64,000 nucleotides of DNA from Atrichornis clamosus (Eukaryota; Chordata; Aves; Passeriformes; Menuridae). The position numbers and the translations under genes were made by a program. Positions 62,640-64,000 of this stretch are shown piece after piece (within the stretch, counting starts at the first letter, position 1; every line of letters starts with the position of its first letter). The DNA lies in NCBI GenBank assembly GCA_013400975.1, contig WBMZ01002955.1:62001-126000 (forward strand), read 5' to 3'. Under the pieces are notes generated by a model, which did not search any database, was not told where the DNA came from, and saw only the letters and a list, made by a program, of their open reading frames with translations.

Positions 62640-62960
62640 TTAATGGGTTCATTGATTCTTAGGTTAGAGAGGACCATTAGACTCTCTAGTCTCACTGGAT
62701 AAAAAGCATAACCTACAAAATCTTCCAGAAAGAAGTCAAGTCTTACTTTGAAGGAAGTGTGAACCAATCACTGTCCTTAGAATTTGTTTCAGTTTTTAAG
62801 CATGCTAATGCAGGTTTAGAAATGAGTCTACCACTTCTCATAGGGCTGCTGATTATTTCAATGCCTTTCATTTCTACATGGGGAGTTCTTACTGCCTGAC
62901 TTTTTTTTACTTTATGAAATATTTATTTAATAGAATTAATTCAACCTGCAGTTTTTTTAA
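62640..62960 (-). mobile_element. Ancient CR1-like LINE 3' end
   Basis: A very old minus-strand relic. The plus strand shows 'cattgattcttaggttagag' and 'gaccattagactctctagtc', then 'atcttccagaaagaagtcaa' and 'tcttactttgaagga'. These appear in the order found in the 3' part of deep sauropsid CR1/L3-type repeats (reverse complement). Downstream similarity ('accacttctcatagg') is weak and the right boundary is a guess. It differs clearly from the younger CR1 copies elsewhere in the window. Confidence 0.55.
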
Positions 62961-64000
62961 ACACCTGATTACAGACTACCTCTGTAGGGCATCAATTACA
63001 CCTTCATACTGGCTTTCTCCAGTTTTGCAAATCTCTTCTATGGGATTATGCCACTACACCCGTATGTGGTCAGCCTCAAAAATACGAAGGTAGGATCTCA
63101 AAAATACTCTTATTTCTTTTCTCTTCATACATCCAAATAATTTTTTTTTTCAAGGTGACTACACTGAATTCTGTGGTGCAAGCCTGGCATCCATAAGAAA
63201 GAGGTGGTATTAAGCCCACACTGGCTCTCACCCTGGGGGCGTATTAGTTTCTTCTAAAAGGAATCATAATAGGCAGGGGATCTAAACATAACTGGGTTTC
63301 ATCAAATCTCATAATCGACATATGGCCAAGGCATATTTTCCAGAACAAGGGCGGTAAAGACTGTAAAATCAAGATTATAGTTTCACACCATTCCATAAAA
63401 ACAAGGCAATTTTGATTGCCTCATTTTAGCTGGAGTTTGGTTTCAAATAGAGCATGAAGTTTTCTTAAAAAAAATTGAAAACAAAGCAGACACATCAGGC
63501 CTTCAAAACAACCTTTTGGGAAGCGATTATTGCTGTAGATGCCATGAGAAAAGCTATTATCTGTTGGAGGGCTGTCACAAAAGGAAACATCTGGAGTGGC
63601 ACTCATTTGACTTAACTATGCCTAGTTGTGAGCTAGACTCCCTTTAAAGTCAGCAGAAAGAAAGAAAGTGGCAATTTTGTATGCAATTCATCTAACCTGT
63701 CTTAAATTTCTCTCTAATATACTTGAAAGTCTTGCTTCACTTTCTGTAAGGGGAGCCAAGGTTAGGTAACTCAAATATAGACACAAGATTTCAGACAGAC
63801 AAGCCCTGCTGCTAGTAATTGACTCTGACTAACTTTCTTTACTTATTTTCCTCACCTTGAGGGCATACAATTATATTCTGGGAGGAAAGGAAAATGAAAG
63901 TGAAAGATCATGGTAAGAGGTGTTAAATTCTGACACCCCTTGAAGTATGATGTCTTTGAAATGTATTTCTTTCCCTATTCTGACTTGGGAAAAAAAATGC
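62961..64000. other. Unique noncoding DNA at window end
   Basis: A T-run lies at 63141-63150 and a short AAAG repeat at 63656-63668. The remainder shows no gene, splice structure or recognisable repeat. Confidence 0.55.

Overview
The window looks like nuclear DNA from a bird, most likely a neoavian and possibly a songbird. The evidence is the repeat content: chicken-repeat-1 (CR1) LINE fragments with the avian type of 3' tail, two long terminal repeats (LTRs) of kinds I know from avian endogenous retroviruses, and one ERVL-like integrase remnant. The background is AT-rich and poor in CpG, as on a large avian chromosome. Family names come from memory of avian repeats, since no database search was possible.

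I find no host protein-coding gene or exon, rRNA, tRNA or CRISPR array that I can support. Open frames are short (mostly 60-125 codons), scattered on both strands and lack recognisable domains. The longer ones lie inside repeats: antisense to an LTR (1364-2200), in the GA microsatellite (36464-37010) and in a CR1 (29230-29703). The simplest reading is a gene desert or the inside of a very large intron; the sequence alone does not separate the two.

Layout. 1-1407: unique AT-rich DNA. 1408-2513: a solo LTR with an internal array of about 50 bp. 2514-9275: unique DNA with a few GC-richer patches. 9276-10048: a CR1 on the plus strand with an internal deletion, followed by 10300-10930, an older and strongly decayed CR1-like reverse-transcriptase region in the same orientation. 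10931-23214: unique DNA with small repeats and one good hairpin (21809-21843). 23215-23320 and 28868-29797: CR1 copies on the minus strand, the second about 930 bp long. 29798-36525: unique DNA containing a GCA repeat and a GC-rich patch near 31.9 kb. 36526-36912: a 387-base pure purine tract, mostly (GA)n. 36913-45251: unique AT-rich DNA with a 19-bp tandem repeat at 44.3 kb. 45252-45797: a second, different solo LTR (ERVL-like). 45798-51759: unique DNA with two perfect hairpins. 51760-52340: the integrase remnant. 53606-53670, 60328-60823 and 62640-62960: further CR1 pieces. The end of the window is unique AT-rich DNA.

No genes work together here. The retroelements are solo or truncated copies of different ages, and nothing suggests a new multi-gene system. 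The items most worth checking are the long GA tract, the protein-like block at 58662-58986, the three hairpins and the GC-rich GCA-repeat patch at 31.85-32.05 kb.
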